A stretch of 36,441 bases of DNA, taken from the NCBI GenBank assembly GCA_026982355.1, contig JALSHG010000117.1, positions 1 to 36,441 on the forward strand. The letters are read 5' to 3'. A program made the position numbers and the translations under genes. Origin of the DNA: Thermodesulfovibrio sp. Lineage in GTDB: Bacteria; Nitrospirota; Thermodesulfovibrionia; UBA6902. The notes beneath the pieces are model-generated. The model was not told the origin of the DNA and did no database searches. It was given only the letters and a program-made list of their open reading frames with translations. The first letter of the stretch is position 1; each line of letters starts with the position of its first letter. Shown here one piece after another: positions 24,030 through 35,512 of the stretch.

Positions 24030-27000
24030 CTAATTAAATCCCGGCTCCCCGTCCCCGCTTTCCACGAACGTCTCCCTGTAGATTTCCGTGCCTGTGCCGG
24101 CAGGGACGAGCCTGCCCATTATGATGTTTTCCTTCAGGCCCCTCAGCTTATCCACGGCCCCGTTTATTGCGGCCTCCGTCAGCACCCTCGTGGTCTCCTG
24201 GAATGAGGCGGCGGAGATAAAGCTGTCCGTTGAAAGAGACGCCTTGGTGATGCCTAAGAGTATGGGCTTTGCCTGTGCGGGCTTGCCCTTGCGCTTGATG
24301 ACTTTCCTGTTCTCCTCTTCAAAGACAAGCTTGTCGATCTGCTCGCCCGCAAGGAAATCCGTGTCTCCTGCGTCTTCGATCTTCACCTTCCTCATCATCT
24401 GCCTTACGACGACTTCAATATGCTTGTCGTTTATGGAGACGCCCTGGAGCCTGTAGACCTTCTGGACTTCATCCACCAGGTACCTCTGCAGTTCGTTCGG
24501 ACCGAGTATCTCGAGTATGTTGTGCGGGTTGATCGAGCCGTCCATCAACGCCTCTCCGGCCTTAACCCAGTCGCCCTCGTGCACGCTCAGGTGTTTGCCT
24601 TTGGGGATGAGGTACTCCCTGGTATCCGTTCCGCCCTTCACATGAACCACCCTCATGCCCTTATGAAAGCCCTTGAACTCGACAATCCCGTCTATCTCGC
24701 TTACAACGGCCTGCTCCTTGGGCTTTCTCGCCTCAAACAGCTCGGCAACCCTCGGGAGGCCGCCCGTGATGTCCTTTGTCTTTGTCGTCTCCCTCGGGAT
24801 CTTGGCGATGACGTCACCCGGATGCACGATGGTGCCCTTGTCGACAAGCACGTGAGCGCCTGAGGGCAGCAGGTAGCGGGCGAGCGCATTGGTCCCCGGG
24901 ATTCTCAGGGTGGCCTTGCCGTGTTCATCCTTCACCGAGACACGGGGTCTCATGTGTGCGGGGTATTCAATGATAACCTTGTGCGCGAGTCCCGTAACCT
25001 CGTCCACTTCCTCCTTGACCGATACGCCTTCCACTATGTCTCCAAGCGCTATCCTTCCGCCGACTTCAGTAATAATGGGGATCGAATAAGGGTCCCATTC
25101 AACAAGCAGTTGCCCCGCCTCGACCTTCTGGCCGTCTTTCACCTTCAGCCTCGCGCCGTAGACAACGGAGTACTTTTCCCTTTCCCTGCCCTTTGCGTCA
25201 ACGATTGCGAGACTGCCGTTGCGGTTCATGACCACAAGGGCACCCTCCCTGTCCGTAACCGTGGACAGGTCGATGAATTTAACGGTGCCGCTGTTCTTCG
25301 CCTCAAGCACGGTCTGTTCAACGAGCCGGGTCGCGGTGCCGCCGATATGGAAGGTTCTCATGGTAAGCTGTGTGCCCGGCTCCCCGATGGATTGCGCGGC
25401 GATTATTCCGACCGCCTCGCCGAGCTCCACCATGCCTCCCCTGCCCAGGTCCCTTCCGTAACACTTCTTGCATACGCCTATGGCTGATTCGCAGGTCAGG
25501 ACCGAGCGTATCAGCACCCTGTCCACTCCGGCGCTTATGATTTCCTGTGACAGTTCGTCGTTTATCTCCTGGCCCCTGTGTACGATTACCTCCCTGGTTA
25601 CAGGGTCCCTTATATCCTCCGCGGCTATCCTGCCGTATATCCTCTCCTCAAGGGGTTCGATAATCTCACCGCCTTCAACCAGGCTTGTTACGTGGATCCC
25701 GGAGGTTGTCTGGCAGTCCTCTTCCCTGATAATAACGTCCTGCGTGACGTCGACGAGCCTCCTGGTCAGATACCCGGAATTGGCTGTTTTCAACGCCGTA
25801 TCGGCAAGGCCTTTTCTTGCGCCGTGCGTTGATATGAAGTACTGAAGCGGTGTGAGGCCCTCCCTGAAGTTAGCGGTGATGGGCGTCTCTATGATCTCCC
25901 CCGAGGGTTTCGCCATAAGGCCCCTCATGCCGGCAAGCTGCCTGAGCTGGGCCGCCGAGCCCCTCGCCCCGGAGTCCGCCATCATGAAAATATTGTTGAA
26001 CGACCGTCTCTCCTTAAGCTCTTCCTCGGATACCCTGCTTATGTCCTCTATTCCCTCGGCCCCCAGTTCCTTCATCATGACGTCCGCGATCTTCTCGGTA
26101 ACCTCAGCCCATATGTCCACGACCTTGTTGTAACGCTCGCCGTTTGTAATAAGGCCGTCGGCATACTGTCTCTGAACATCCACGACTTCCTGCTCCGCCT
26201 CTTTGATAAGCTCGGCCTTCCTGCTCGGTATGTGCATGTCGTCAATGCATATGGAGTTGCCGGACAGGGTGGCGGCCGCAAAACCGAGTTTTTCGATGTT
26301 GTCGAGAAAGATAACCGTCGCCTTCCTGCCGAGCCTCTTGTAGCAGAACTCAACGAGTTTGCCCACCTCTTTCTTGGTCATCTCCCTGTTGATCATTGAA
26401 AACGCCACCCCCTCGGGCAGCACCTCGCCAAGGAGGACGCGGCCGACCGTGGTGTCAACAAAGGAACCGTTCATCCTGACCTTCACAGCCGCGTGTTCTT
26501 CCACCGCTCCGGCGTCATAGGCGATCCTGACCTCTTCGGGCCCGGAAAACACCCTTCCCTCGCCTTTTGCTCCCTTCTTCTGTTTTGTGAGGTAGTAAAT
26601 CCCGAGCACCATATCCTGGGTGGGCGTTGCAATTGGCTTGCCGCTTGCCGGGCTGAGGATGTTGTTGACGGACATCATCAGCACCCTGGCCTCAACCTGA
26701 GCCTCTATTGAAAGGGGAACATGCACCGCCATCTGGTCGCCGTCGAAGTCCGCATTGAATGCGGTGCAGACCAGCGGATGCAGCTTTATGGCCTTGCCCT
26801 CCACGAGCACGGGGTCGAACGCCTGCATGCCGAGGCGGTGGAGCGTCGGCGCCCTGTTCAGCAGGATCGGCTGTTCCTTGATGACTTCATCAAGGCAGTC
26901 CCAGACTATGTCTTCTCCCTTTTCAACCACTTTTTTTGCGGCCTTGATGGTTGTTACATGGCCTTTTTCCTCAAGCTTGCTGAATATATAAGGCTTAAAC

Positions 27001-28127
27001 AGCTCCAGGGCCATGGTCTTGGGAAGTCCGCACTGGTGGAGCTTGAGCTCGGGACCGACCACCACAACCGAACGGCCGGAATAATCCACCCTCTTGCCCA
27101 GGAGATTCTGCCTGAAACGGCCCTGCTTGCCCTTTATCATGTCGCTCAGGGACTTCAGCGGCCTCTTTGTCGCCGCCTTCAGGACGCGGCTCCTCCTTCC
27201 GTTGTCGAACAGGGCGTCAACCGCTTCCTGGAGCATCCTCTTTTCATTGCGTATGATAACGCTCGGGGCATTGAGCTCCATCAGCCTCTTCAGCCTGTTG
27301 TTCCTGTTTATCACCCTCCGGTAGAGGTCGTTAAGGTCGGAGGTGGCGAATCTCCCGCCCTCAAGGGGCACCAGCGGACGGAGGTCGGGCGGAAGCACGG
27401 GGATGACATCCATGATCATCCATTCGGGCTTGTTGCCCGATTTCCTGAACGCCTCCACAACCCTCAGCCTCTTTGTGAGTTTCCTCTTGACGCCGAGGGA
27501 TGATGATGCGTGTATCTTTGTCCTCAGTTCCTTGGCCAGCGCATCGAGGTCCAGATTCCTGAGAAGCTCCTTCACGGCCTCTGCGCCCACACCGGCCTTG
27601 AACTTGTCCCCGAACTCCTGCACCTTCTTCCTGTATTCCTCGTCGGTGAGCAGTTCCCTCTCTTTCAACTTCGTCTCGCCGGGGTCGACCACTATATAGC
27701 TTTCAAAATAGAGAACCTTCTCAAGCTGGCGCATGGTCATGTCAAGGAGCGTGCCTATCCTTGACGGGATGCCTTTGAGGAACCATATGTGCGCAACCGG
27801 TGTTGCAAGCTCTATATGTCCGAGCCTTTCACGCCTTGACTTGGCCTGTATGACCTCGACTCCGCATTTGTCGCAGACCACCCCCCTGTGCTTCATCCTC
27901 TTGTACTTGCCGCAGATACATTCCCAGTCTTTGACAGGCCCGAAAATCTTGGCGCAGAAAAGCCCGTCCCGCTCCGGCTTGAAAGTGCGGTAATTGATGG
28001 TCTCCGGCTTTTTCACCTCGCCGTATGACCAGGCGCGTATCTTTTCAGGAGAGGCGAGCCTTATTCTTATGGCCTCGAATTCCGTCGGATTTTTCGGCTT
28101 CTCGAATATTGAATATATATCTTCCAC
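24030..28127 (-). CDS. rpoC: DNA-directed RNA polymerase subunit beta'
   Basis: Catalytic beta' subunit of 1365 residues. The N-terminal zinc ribbon is [23 protein letters not shown], the catalytic metal loop [16 protein letters not shown], the trigger-loop region [23 protein letters not shown], and the second zinc site [13 protein letters not shown]. Bacterial C-terminal blocks end in the rudder/SBHM and omega-contact region ([20 protein letters not shown]). The GTG start has AAGGGGGA upstream and lies 30 nt after rpoB. There is no large insertion beyond the normal bacterial plan that I can see. Confidence 0.99.
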   Translation of the reverse strand: MEDIYSIFEKPKNPTEFEAIRIRLASPEKIRAWSYGEVKKPETINYRTFKPERDGLFCAKIFGPVKDWECICGKYKRMKHRGVVCDKCGVEVIQAKSRRERLGHIELATPVAHIWFLKGIPSRIGTLLDMTMRQLEKVLYFESYIVVDPGETKLKERELLTDEEYRKKVQEFGDKFKAGVGAEAVKELLRNLDLDALAKELRTKIHASSSLGVKRKLTKRLRVVEAFRKSGNKPEWMIMDVIPVLPPDLRPLVPLEGGRFATSDLNDLYRRVINRNNRLKRLMELNAPSVIIRNEKRMLQEAVDALFDNGRRSRVLKAATKRPLKSLSDMIKGKQGRFRQNLLGKRVDYSGRSVVVVGPELKLHQCGLPKTMALELFKPYIFSKLEEKGHVTTIKAAKKVVEKGEDIVWDCLDEVIKEQPILLNRAPTLHRLGMQAFDPVLVEGKAIKLHPLVCTAFNADFDGDQMAVHVPLSIEAQVEARVLMMSVNNILSPASGKPIATPTQDMVLGIYYLTKQKKGAKGEGRVFSGPEEVRIAYDAGAVEEHAAVKVRMNGSFVDTTVGRVLLGEVLPEGVAFSMINREMTKKEVGKLVEFCYKRLGRKATVIFLDNIEKLGFAAATLSGNSICIDDMHIPSRKAELIKEAEQEVVDVQRQYADGLITNGERYNKVVDIWAEVTEKIADVMMKELGAEGIEDISRVSEEELKERRSFNNIFMMADSGARGSAAQLRQLAGMRGLMAKPSGEIIETPITANFREGLTPLQYFISTHGARKGLADTALKTANSGYLTRRLVDVTQDVIIREEDCQTTSGIHVTSLVEGGEIIEPLEERIYGRIAAEDIRDPVTREVIVHRGQEINDELSQEIISAGVDRVLIRSVLTCESAIGVCKKCYGRDLGRGGMVELGEAVGIIAAQSIGEPGTQLTMRTFHIGGTATRLVEQTVLEAKNSGTVKFIDLSTVTDREGALVVMNRNGSLAIVDAKGREREKYSVVYGARLKVKDGQKVEAGQLLVEWDPYSIPIITEVGGRIALGDIVEGVSVKEEVDEVTGLAHKVIIEYPAHMRPRVSVKDEHGKATLRIPGTNALARYLLPSGAHVLVDKGTIVHPGDVIAKIPRETTKTKDITGGLPRVAELFEARKPKEQAVVSEIDGIVEFKGFHKGMRVVHVKGGTDTREYLIPKGKHLSVHEGDWVKAGEALMDGSINPHNILEILGPNELQRYLVDEVQKVYRLQGVSINDKHIEVVVRQMMRKVKIEDAGDTDFLAGEQIDKLVFEEENRKVIKRKGKPAQAKPILLGITKASLSTDSFISAASFQETTRVLTEAAINGAVDKLRGLKENIIMGRLVPAGTGTEIYRETFVESGDGEPGFN

Positions 28128-28157
28128 TAAAAATCCCCCTTGTTAAATTATGTCTGT

Positions 28158-31100
28158 TTATGCCCCGGCCTTGGCCGGCGCGCTCAGCCTGCGCCTTTCA
28201 CTGCCGTCCTTGCCGTTGTCATCCGGTTTCTCCTCCAGCAGGTCCACATCAAGACCCAGGCTCTGGAGCTCTTTGATCAGGACATGAAACGATTCAGGCA
28301 CACCGGGTTCAAGATTGGCGTCTCCCTTCACAATCGCCTCGTATACCCTTGCCCTGCCGGTAACATCGTCACTCTTGACCGTGAGGAACTCCTGCAGCGT
28401 GTATGCCGCGCCGTACGCCTCCAGGGCCCAGACCTCCATCTCTCCGAGTCTCTGCCCGCCGAACTGGGCCTTGCCCCCGAGCGGCTGTTGTGTAACGAGC
28501 GAGTAAGGGCCGATGGAGCGGGCGTGAATCTTGTCTTCCACAAGGTGATGCAGTTTCATTATATACATGTACCCTACCGTAACAGGTTTCTGGAACGGCA
28601 TGCCGGTCTTGCCGTCGTACAGGGTGATCTGCCCGCTGACCGGGAGGTTGGCCTCTGCCAGCAGTTCCTTTATCTCTTTCTCGTTTGCGCCTTCAAACAC
28701 CGGAGTCGAGACATACAGGTCCAGTTCCTTTGCGGCCCATCCCAGGTGGGTCTCCAGTATCTGCCCCACATTCATGCGTGAGGGCACGCCGAGAGGATTC
28801 AGGATTATATCAACGGGCGTTCCGTCGGGAAGGTACGGCATGTCCTCCTCGGGGACGACAATGGAAATAACACCCTTGTTGCCGTGTCTTCCCGCCATCT
28901 TGTCCCCCACCTGGACCTTTCTCTTCATGGCGACATAGACCCTTACTATCTTCAGGACGCCCGGCGGGAGGTCGTCGCCTTTTTTGAACTGCTCCATCTT
29001 TTTATCAAACCGGCTTTCAAGCAGTTTAATCTGTTTTGCGGCATTGTCCTCTATGGATTTAATCTGCCGCTGTTTTTCAGCATCAGCCAGTTTCACCTTC
29101 CGCAGAGACTTGTCGGGGATGCTGTCGATGATCTTCCGTGTGAGTTTTTTCCCCTTTTCGCATAAAACGCCCTGCACCCCCGGCACCTTGAGATCTTCGG
29201 CCGGCTTTTCGTTCAAAAGCAGTTCCCTGATCTTCCGCAGGCTGTTCTCCCGGAGGATCCTCGTCTCGTCTTCAAAATCCCTCCGCAGTTGCTCCTTTTT
29301 GTGTTCTTCTATCTCCTTCGTCCTCTTATCCTTGGGGGTTCCCTTCCTCGTAAATATCTTTACGTCCAGGACGGTTCCTTCAATTCCGGGAGGCACGTAG
29401 AGACAGTTTTCCCTCACCTCTTCCGCCTTTTCGCCGAAAATCGCCCTGAGGAGCTTCTCTTCAGGCGTCAGTTGCGTCTCGCTCTTGGGTGTGACCTTGC
29501 CCACAAGAATATCCCCGGGTTTAATCTTTGCGCCGATTCTGATAATGCCGCTCTCATCAAGGTCCTTCAGGGCGTCTTCCCCGATATTGGGGATATCCCT
29601 CGTTATCTCCTCGGGTCCGAGCTTTGTCTCCCTTGCCTCTATGGAGAACTCCTCGATGTGTATCGATGTGTAGACGTCCTCCTTCACGAGACGCTCGCTT
29701 ATGATGATGGCGTCTTCAAAGTTGTAGCCTCCCCACGGCATAAAGGCCACGAGGACGTTTTTACCGAGGGCGAGTTCGCCCTTGTCGGTCGCGGGGCCGT
29801 CTGCAATCACCTGCCCCTTCCTCACCCTCTCGCCTGTTCCGACAATGGGCTTCTGGTTCATGCAGGTGGCCTGGTTCGACCTGTAGAACTTGACGAGATT
29901 GTATACGTCAACACCCCCGTCGTCGCATCTCACAACGATCCTTGAGGCGTCAACGGAATCCACTATGCCGGCTCTCCTGGCAATCACTACAACGCCCGAG
30001 TCCCTTGCAGCCACAACTTCCACACCCGTGCCGACCCGCGGCGCGTCCGTATGCAGCAGGGGGACAGCCTGCCTCTGCATGTTGGAGCCCATCAGGGCCC
30101 TGTTGGCGTCGTCGTTCTCGAGAAACGGTATGAGCGAGGCCGAGATGCTCACTATCTGTTTCGGCGAGACATCCATATACTTGACCTCATCCGTCCTTAC
30201 GAGTTTGAAATCGCCCCCCACCCTGGCGGAGACGGTCTCGCCCATCAGATATCCCTCACTGTCCACCGGCGAGGTTGCCTGGGCTATCACGTGCTTTTCA
30301 CCGTCAATCGCGGAAAGGTACTCGATCTCGTCCGTGACCCTGCCGTTTTTGACCTTTCTGTAAGGGGACTCTATAAAACCGAAGTCATTCACCCTTGCAT
30401 AGGAGGCCAGTGACGTGATCAGGCCGATATTGGGACCCTCCGGCGTTTCAACTGGACAGATGCGGCCGTAATGCGTGGGGTGAACGTCCCTTACCTCGAA
30501 TCCGGCCCTTTCCCTTGTCAGGCCCCCCGGTCCCAGTGCGCTCAAACGCCTCTTGTGCGTGATCTCCGACATCGGGTTGGTCTGGTCCATGAACTGGCTC
30601 AACTGGCTCGAACCGAAAAACTCTTTTATGACCGCGATAACGGGTTTTGCATTTATTATGTCGTGAGGCATCGCGCTTTCAAGCTCCGTAAGGGTCATCT
30701 TTTCCTTTATGGCGCGCTCCATCCTTACGAGGCCGATCCTGAACTGGTTTTCAAGAAGCTCTCCGACCGCCCTCACCCTCCTGTTGCCCAGGTGATCGAT
30801 GTCGTCCACTTCGCCCTTGCCCGCCCTGAGGTCAAACAGATACCTGAGTATCTCCACTATGTCCCTGTCAGTAAGCACCCTTGTCTCAAGCGGTATGTCG
30901 AGCCCGAGGCGCTTGTTGAGCTTAAGCCTTCCGACAACCGAGAGGTCGTATCTCTTCGGATCAAAAAACAGCCCTTCAAAGAGCGCCTTTGCATCCGCAA
31001 CCGAGGGGGGCTCGCCGGGCCTGAGTTTCTTGTATATCTCCACGAGGGCCTCGTCGGTGCTGCTCACCCTGTCAAGCAGCAGGGTGTCCCTGAGAGAGGG

Positions 31101-32138
31101 AAGATACCTGACGCCGTCGATAAAAAGCAGTTGAAGGACGGCTTCCTTAAGGGTCATTATCTTTTCGGCCATATCTTCCGTGATCTCTTCATTGCTCTCC
31201 AGCATAACTTCGCCCGTCTCGGGGTCGATGATGTCGGTAAGGGTCACCCTGCCGACAAGCTCTTCCTTCACCATGGGGATTTCCGTAATCCCCGCAGCCT
31301 CCATCTTCCTGAAGGCGGACTTTGTAATCCTGCCGCCTTCCTTGACGATCACTTCCCTTGATTTCGGAACAGTGATGTTTTTAAACGCCCTGAGCCCCAC
31401 GAGATGGCTTGTGACGTCTCTTGTTGCGGTGCCGTTTTTTATCCTTACCTCTTCGACCGGGTAATAGGTCTTCAGTATCTGCTCCTCGGTATAACCGAGG
31501 GCCTTGAGGATAATCGTGGCATGCAGCTTTTTCCTGCGGTCGATCCGGACATAAAGCGTATCCTTTGTGTCGAACTCGAAGTCAAACCATGAGCCCCTTG
31601 CAGGTATTATCCTCGCGGAGAAGATGACCTTGCCCCCCATCTGTGATTTGCCCTTGTCATGGCTGAACAGTATGCCGGGAGAACGATGCAACTGGCTGAC
31701 AACAACCCTTTCCACGCCGTTTATGATAAATGTGCCCGTATCCGTCATCAGGGGAAGCTCGCCCAGGTATACCTCCTGCTCCCTGGACTCCTTCAGCCTC
31801 TTTTCGTCCCCCTCTCCCTTTTCCCACAGGTGCAGTTTGACCCTTATCTTCAGAGGCGCGGCATAGTTGATGCCTTTCTCAAGACACTCCCTCTGCTCGT
31901 ATTTCGGCTCGCCGATTATGTACTCGACGAACTCAATGGACGCGGTCTCATTGTAGTCGACAATAGGGAACACACTCTTGAATGCCGCCTGCAATCCCTG
32001 GTCTTCCCTCTGTGCCGGCGGGATATTTTCCTGCAAAAAACGTTCAAAAGAGCGTTTCTGGATTTCTAAAAGATCCGGAATAGCAAGTATCTGGGATGTC
32101 TTCCCAAAATCTTTTCTTACCCTTAAACCTTCTGCCAT
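28158..32138 (-). CDS. rpoB: DNA-directed RNA polymerase subunit beta
   Basis: Beta subunit of 1326 residues. The rifampicin pocket reads [37 protein letters not shown]. The residues matching E. coli Ser522, His526 and Ser531 are all wild type, so no classic resistance change is seen. Other blocks include [17 protein letters not shown], the [19 protein letters not shown] active-site segment, [19 protein letters not shown], and the C-terminal clamp [26 protein letters not shown]. The ATG has AGGAGA upstream, 81 nt after rplL. Confidence 0.99.
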   Translation of the reverse strand: MAEGLRVRKDFGKTSQILAIPDLLEIQKRSFERFLQENIPPAQREDQGLQAAFKSVFPIVDYNETASIEFVEYIIGEPKYEQRECLEKGINYAAPLKIRVKLHLWEKGEGDEKRLKESREQEVYLGELPLMTDTGTFIINGVERVVVSQLHRSPGILFSHDKGKSQMGGKVIFSARIIPARGSWFDFEFDTKDTLYVRIDRRKKLHATIILKALGYTEEQILKTYYPVEEVRIKNGTATRDVTSHLVGLRAFKNITVPKSREVIVKEGGRITKSAFRKMEAAGITEIPMVKEELVGRVTLTDIIDPETGEVMLESNEEITEDMAEKIMTLKEAVLQLLFIDGVRYLPSLRDTLLLDRVSSTDEALVEIYKKLRPGEPPSVADAKALFEGLFFDPKRYDLSVVGRLKLNKRLGLDIPLETRVLTDRDIVEILRYLFDLRAGKGEVDDIDHLGNRRVRAVGELLENQFRIGLVRMERAIKEKMTLTELESAMPHDIINAKPVIAVIKEFFGSSQLSQFMDQTNPMSEITHKRRLSALGPGGLTRERAGFEVRDVHPTHYGRICPVETPEGPNIGLITSLASYARVNDFGFIESPYRKVKNGRVTDEIEYLSAIDGEKHVIAQATSPVDSEGYLMGETVSARVGGDFKLVRTDEVKYMDVSPKQIVSISASLIPFLENDDANRALMGSNMQRQAVPLLHTDAPRVGTGVEVVAARDSGVVVIARRAGIVDSVDASRIVVRCDDGGVDVYNLVKFYRSNQATCMNQKPIVGTGERVRKGQVIADGPATDKGELALGKNVLVAFMPWGGYNFEDAIIISERLVKEDVYTSIHIEEFSIEARETKLGPEEITRDIPNIGEDALKDLDESGIIRIGAKIKPGDILVGKVTPKSETQLTPEEKLLRAIFGEKAEEVRENCLYVPPGIEGTVLDVKIFTRKGTPKDKRTKEIEEHKKEQLRRDFEDETRILRENSLRKIRELLLNEKPAEDLKVPGVQGVLCEKGKKLTRKIIDSIPDKSLRKVKLADAEKQRQIKSIEDNAAKQIKLLESRFDKKMEQFKKGDDLPPGVLKIVRVYVAMKRKVQVGDKMAGRHGNKGVISIVVPEEDMPYLPDGTPVDIILNPLGVPSRMNVGQILETHLGWAAKELDLYVSTPVFEGANEKEIKELLAEANLPVSGQITLYDGKTGMPFQKPVTVGYMYIMKLHHLVEDKIHARSIGPYSLVTQQPLGGKAQFGGQRLGEMEVWALEAYGAAYTLQEFLTVKSDDVTGRARVYEAIVKGDANLEPGVPESFHVLIKELQSLGLDVDLLEEKPDDNGKDGSERRRLSAPAKAGA

Positions 32139-32219
32139 AATTCTCCTTTTGAGGATCCAAGGATATCGTTGAGGATTTAATTGAATGAGTCACCCGGCCC
32201 TTGAATCCTGCCTTTTAGT

Positions 32220-32606
32220 TTATTTCAACTCAACCGTTGCTCCCTGCTCCTCGAGCTTTGCCTTTATGGCCTCCGCCTCCTCTTTGGATACCCCTGTTTT
32301 CACGGGCTTGGGCGCGCTGTCCACGAGTTCTTTCGCCTCCTTGAGTCCAAGGGTCGTGATCTCCCTGACCGCCTTTATCACCTGTATCTTCTTGTCGCCG
32401 ACAGCGGACAGGACAACATCAAAGCTTGTCTTCTCTTCCTCCGGGGCCGCGCCTCCCTCGCCTGCAGGCGCCGCTGCGGCGGCCACTGCCACAGGGGCTG
32501 CGGCGGTTACACCGTATCTCTCCTCAAACTCCTTGATAAACTCGGACATCTCTATGATCGTCATTTTATCGATAAATTCAAAAACCTGTTCTTTGGTTAC
32601 AGACAT
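32220..32606 (-). CDS. rplL: Ribosomal protein bL12 (L7/L12)
   Basis: 128-residue ribosomal stalk protein that recruits translation GTPases. The N-terminal dimerisation helix pair ([29 protein letters not shown]) leads into an Ala/Gly-rich hinge. The C-terminal factor-binding domain has [47 protein letters not shown] strong AGGAGGGG precedes the ATG. The gene lies in the usual order after rplJ. Confidence 0.98.
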   Translation of the reverse strand: MSVTKEQVFEFIDKMTIIEMSEFIKEFEERYGVTAAAPVAVAAAAAPAGEGGAAPEEEKTSFDVVLSAVGDKKIQVIKAVREITTLGLKEAKELVDSAPKPVKTGVSKEEAEAIKAKLEEQGATVELK

Positions 32607-32669
32607 CTTCCCCTCCTGATATTTATTGTTGAATTTAAGTGCAGCTTATTGAAACTTTTCATAATTCAG

Positions 32670-33203
32670 TCAATCCTGAGCGCCTGCGGCTGCGCGTTTT
32701 TCCTTCAGCGCCTCCAGTGCATAGGCAAACCTCGTGACCGTCGCGTTCAGCAGGCCGGCGAATTTGCTTAAAGGCGACTGCATGGCGCCTATGAGCATGG
32801 CCAGTTGCACCTCCCTCGGCGGCAGCGCCGAAATGGCCTTAAGCTGTTCGACGGAGCAGACGCCTCCCTCGACAAGCCCGCCCTTTATCTCAAGCTTCTC
32901 GTTCGCCTTGCTGAATTCAAGTATCTTTTTGACCAGGAGCAGCGGATCATCATAACCGATGGCAAGGCCCACCGGCCCCGAAAAGATATCCTTCGCACTG
33001 TCCACGGGCGTGCCCTCCGCCGCCCTCCTGGCGAGGCTGTTCTTTACGACCCTGTACTCCAGCTCAGCGGACCTGAGGTCGTTTCTCAGGCCGGTGATTT
33101 CTTCGACATTAAGACCGCGATAATCGGTAAAGACGATCCCCTTTGCCCTCTGAAACTTGTCCTGGAGTTCCGAGACAACACGCACCTTCTCTTCTTTCCT
33201 CAA
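32670..33203 (-). CDS. rplJ: Ribosomal protein uL10
   Basis: 177-residue stalk base protein that binds 23S rRNA and anchors L7/L12 dimers through its C-terminal helix. The N-terminal globular domain contains GIVFTDYRGLNVEEITGLRNDLRSAELEYRVVKNSLARRA, then GPVGLAIGYDDPLLLVKKILEF. The C-terminal helix is LNATVTRFAYALEALKEKRAA. The start codon is TTG at 33203 with GGAGGTG upstream at normal spacing; no ATG is available nearby. L10 should autoregulate through the leader at 33303-33385. Confidence 0.96.
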   Translation of the reverse strand: MRKEEKVRVVSELQDKFQRAKGIVFTDYRGLNVEEITGLRNDLRSAELEYRVVKNSLARRAAEGTPVDSAKDIFSGPVGLAIGYDDPLLLVKKILEFSKANEKLEIKGGLVEGGVCSVEQLKAISALPPREVQLAMLIGAMQSPLSKFAGLLNATVTRFAYALEALKEKRAAAGAQD

Positions 33204-33302
33204 CCTTTCACCTCCCTTTCGACATCAGAGACCCGGGAATAATACGCTTTGAGCATCAGGGGTCATGTTCATGCCTCAACCCTTGTTCTTTTGTTTGCCG
33301 CC

Positions 33303-33385
33303 AGTTTCCCCGTCTATGCAGGCCGGCTCATACCGGGCCGTTTAAGCAATCCCCGTCAACAGGAATCCGCGCCTGCAGTCTCCGA
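33303..33385 (-). promoter_or_regulatory. L10 leader (autoregulatory mRNA site for uL10-L12)
   Basis: Upstream of rplJ on the minus strand, GGAGACTGCAGGCGCGG (33367-33383) is followed about 45 nt later by GGCCTGCATAGACGGGG (near 33307-33323), with a TTAAA between. This pairing of GCAGGC with GCCTGC, together with the flanking GAC and AGACGG bulges, matches the conserved L10 leader kink-turn region. It should bind the L10(L12)4 complex and repress rplJL. Confidence 0.7.
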
Positions 33386-33404
33386 CTTTATTTTTCAACG
33401 TTAT

Positions 33405-33430
33405 CCTTACAGTTGCTTAAAAACACCGCC
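33405..33430 (-). repeat. 26-nt right-end remnant of the 215-bp repeat
   Basis: These 26 bases match positions 23313-23338, the end of a full repeat copy, at 25 of 26 positions. Only this end is present. It starts one base past the rplA stop and lies just upstream of the L10 leader in the direction of transcription. Confidence 0.75.
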
Positions 33431-33431
33431 A

Positions 33432-34115
33432 TCAGGATATACTCGAGACATTCACCGGTATTCCGACTCCCATAGTGGATGAAATGGATATCTTTTTGAG
33501 ATATTTTCCCTTGCTTGACGAAGGCTTTGCCTTTTCAACAGCCTTCACGACCGTCCTGGCATTGTCAATGAGTTTTTCACTGTCAAATGAAACCTTGCCT
33601 ATGGATACGTGGACAACCCCGCCCTTGTCGGTCCTGTAATCAGCCCTTCCCGCGCTTATATCCCTGACTGCCTTTGCAATATCAAAGGTCACGGTGCCCG
33701 ACTTGGGATTCGGCATGAGCCCCCTCGGCCCGAGAATCTTTCCGAGCCTGCCGACCACTCCCATTATATCAGGGGTTGCCACCACCTTATCAAAGTCCAG
33801 CCATCCGGCCTGTATCTTCTCGGCGAGGTCCTCGGCCCCTACATAATCGGCCCCTGCATCCCGCGCTTCGGCGGCCTTTTCACCCTTTGCAAAGACGAGC
33901 ACCCTTATCTTCTTTCCGAGGCCGTGCGGCAGAACCACGCTGCCCCTTACTATCTGGTCCGACTTCCTCGGATCCACGCCCAGATTCAACGCCATATCCA
34001 CCGACTCGTCAAACTTTGCATGAGCAGACTGCTTGACCAGTTCAACCGCTTCCTTGATATCATACTGTTTCGTCCTGTCTATCTTTTCCTTAGCACTGAT
34101 ATGTTTCTTACCCAT
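33432..34115 (-). CDS. rplA: Ribosomal protein uL1
   Basis: 227-residue L1-stalk protein that binds 23S rRNA and often represses its own operon. The start [46 protein letters not shown] is typical, and [18 protein letters not shown]-like [17 protein letters not shown] marks the RNA-binding domain. The ATG at 34115 is chosen over an in-frame codon at 34139 because GGAGG lies 5 nt upstream and homologues start there. A MITE-like element separates it from rplK. Confidence 0.98.
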   Translation of the reverse strand: MGKKHISAKEKIDRTKQYDIKEAVELVKQSAHAKFDESVDMALNLGVDPRKSDQIVRGSVVLPHGLGKKIRVLVFAKGEKAAEARDAGADYVGAEDLAEKIQAGWLDFDKVVATPDIMGVVGRLGKILGPRGLMPNPKSGTVTFDIAKAVRDISAGRADYRTDKGGVVHVSIGKVSFDSEKLIDNARTVVKAVEKAKPSSSKGKYLKKISISSTMGVGIPVNVSSIS

Positions 34116-34162
34116 TATGCCTCCCGCAGCAATCAACAATTAACACCGTTTAATTCTTCATT

Positions 34163-34295
34163 GAGGCTCTTGCAAAAGTCCTCTGTATGTCAGCTCGAGC
34201 GGAGAGAGATGTCTTGCAACTTATCGATAGCAAAAGATTTCTCCCTGCGGTCGAAATGACATATGCAGGCATTTTCACACTTTTGCAAGAGGCTC
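34163..34295 (-). repeat. 133-bp MITE-like palindrome between rplA and rplK
   Basis: The ends GAGGCTCTTGCAAAAGT (34163-34179) and ACTTTTGCAAGAGGCTC (34279-34295) are 17-bp inverted repeats with one mismatch. The interior also folds back: GGAGAAATCTTTTGC pairs imperfectly with GCAAGACATCTCTCC. TTTCGACCGCAGGGAGAAATC resembles a repeat motif I recall from intergenic elements of many bacteria. Both flanks are AT-rich and carry inverted TTAATTGT/ACAATTAA words. No clear target-site duplication is visible and no protein is encoded. Confidence 0.75.
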
Positions 34296-34307
34296 CACTG
34301 TTAATTG

Positions 34308-34739
34308 TCAATTGTTAATTATCTCCACTCCCATGCTCCTCGCCGTGCCTTTGATGGTCTCCATTGCCTTCTCAATATCAAAGGCATTGAGATCCGGCAT
34401 CTTCGTCGTCGCTATCTCCCTCACCTGGTCCATCGTTATCCTGCCGACCTTGTCCTTGTTGGGAGTGCCCGAACCCTTTATTATGCCGGCCGCTTTCTTG
34501 ATCAGTTCGGATGCAGGCGGCGTCTTCAGGATGAATGTAAACGACCTGTCCTTGTATATCGTGAGCACGGCCGGGATTATCGTATCCCCCATTGATTGCG
34601 TCTGTGCATTGAATGCCTTGCAGAAATCCATTATATTAATCCCGTGGGGGCCGAGCGCCGGCCCGATCGGGGGGGCCGGGTTTGCCTTGCCTGCCGGAAT
34701 CTGAAGCTTTACCTGTGCCACTACCTGCTTCTGGGCCAT
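34308..34739 (-). CDS. rplK: Ribosomal protein uL11
   Basis: 143-residue GTPase-centre protein that binds 23S rRNA helices 43-44. The N-terminal [33 protein letters not shown] and the C-terminal RNA-binding domain ([19 protein letters not shown]... [10 protein letters not shown]) are complete. A strong GGAGGAGG precedes the ATG. It lies 21 nt downstream of nusG. Confidence 0.98.
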   Translation of the reverse strand: MAQKQVVAQVKLQIPAGKANPAPPIGPALGPHGINIMDFCKAFNAQTQSMGDTIIPAVLTIYKDRSFTFILKTPPASELIKKAAGIIKGSGTPNKDKVGRITMDQVREIATTKMPDLNAFDIEKAMETIKGTARSMGVEIINN

Positions 34740-34760
34740 TTCAAAAACCTCCTCCTTAAA

Positions 34761-35285
34761 CTATGTCTTTTCAACCTGCAGAAAGTTTAATTCAACAGGG
34801 GTCTGTCTGCCGAATATCGTCACCATAACCCTCAACTTGTTGTGAACCTCGTCTATGTCATCCACATAACCGTTGAAATTGGCGAAGGCGCCGTCTATTA
34901 TTCTTACGGTGTCGCCCCTGTCGAACTCGGCCTTGACCTGTGTGGCAGGCCCTTTCTCGATCTGCTGAACGATCAGGTCTATCTCTTCCTGCTGTACGGG
35001 CGTGGGTTTTTCACCGCCCACAAATCCCGAGACCCTCGGGGTGCTGCTCACAAGATGCCATGTTTCATCATCAAGGTGCATGTTGATGAGGATATAACCG
35101 GGATAGAACTTTTTCTGGGACTCCTTCTTCTTTCCCGATTTCAGTTCAACAACCTTCTCAGTGGGAATCAATATCTGGCCGATCTTGTCCTCAAGACCTC
35201 TCCTGCGGACATTGTCTTCGATTGTCAGCTTGACCTTCTCCTCAAAGCCCGAATACGTATGCACCACATACCATTTCTTTTCCAT
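34761..35285 (-). CDS. nusG: Transcription termination/antitermination factor NusG
   Basis: 174-residue elongation factor that binds the RNA polymerase clamp and couples to ribosome or Rho. The NGN domain spans WYVVHTYSGFEEKVKLTIEDNV to about residue 110, including KKFYPGYILINM and VSGFVGG. The C-terminal KOW domain has FDRGDTVRIIDGAFANFNGYVDDID. AGGAGAAATC precedes the ATG. It follows secE by 8 nt. Confidence 0.98.
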   Translation of the reverse strand: MEKKWYVVHTYSGFEEKVKLTIEDNVRRRGLEDKIGQILIPTEKVVELKSGKKKESQKKFYPGYILINMHLDDETWHLVSSTPRVSGFVGGEKPTPVQQEEIDLIVQQIEKGPATQVKAEFDRGDTVRIIDGAFANFNGYVDDIDEVHNKLRVMVTIFGRQTPVELNFLQVEKT

Positions 35286-35293
35286 GATTTCTC

Positions 35294-35479
35294 CTACTTC
35301 ACCACCATGCCAACCAGTTTGGAAAGCACCAGATCAATTAAACCCAAAAAAACCGCGACTATCAGCACAAGCACCAGCACCACCTTCGTGGAGCCTATCA
35401 CCTCTTCCCTTGATGGGAATACAACTTTTTTGAGTTCGATTTTCACTTCTTTGAAAAAGTTCTTTATCTTTTTAAACAC
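35294..35479 (-). CDS. secE: Protein translocase subunit SecE
   Basis: Small inner-membrane subunit of the SecYEG channel. The GTG at 35479 gives 61 residues, the normal length for single-helix SecE, starting (V)FKKIKNFFKEVKIELKKVVFPSREEVIGST. This amphipathic helix is followed by one transmembrane helix (about 31-53). The open frame continues upstream to 35542, but that part runs into the tRNA-Trp gene and cannot be protein. GGAACGGGACA before the GTG gives only a modest ribosome-binding site. Confidence 0.92.
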   Translation of the reverse strand: MFKKIKNFFKEVKIELKKVVFPSREEVIGSTKVVLVLVLIVAVFLGLIDLVLSKLVGMVVK

Positions 35480-35512
35480 TGTCCCGTTCCTATCAAATGC
35501 CCTGGGAAAAAA

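Noticed and set aside
30401-30700. Rifampicin-resistance changes in rpoB
   Set aside because: The pocket residues equivalent to Ser522, His526 and Ser531 are all wild type; only common neutral differences are seen.
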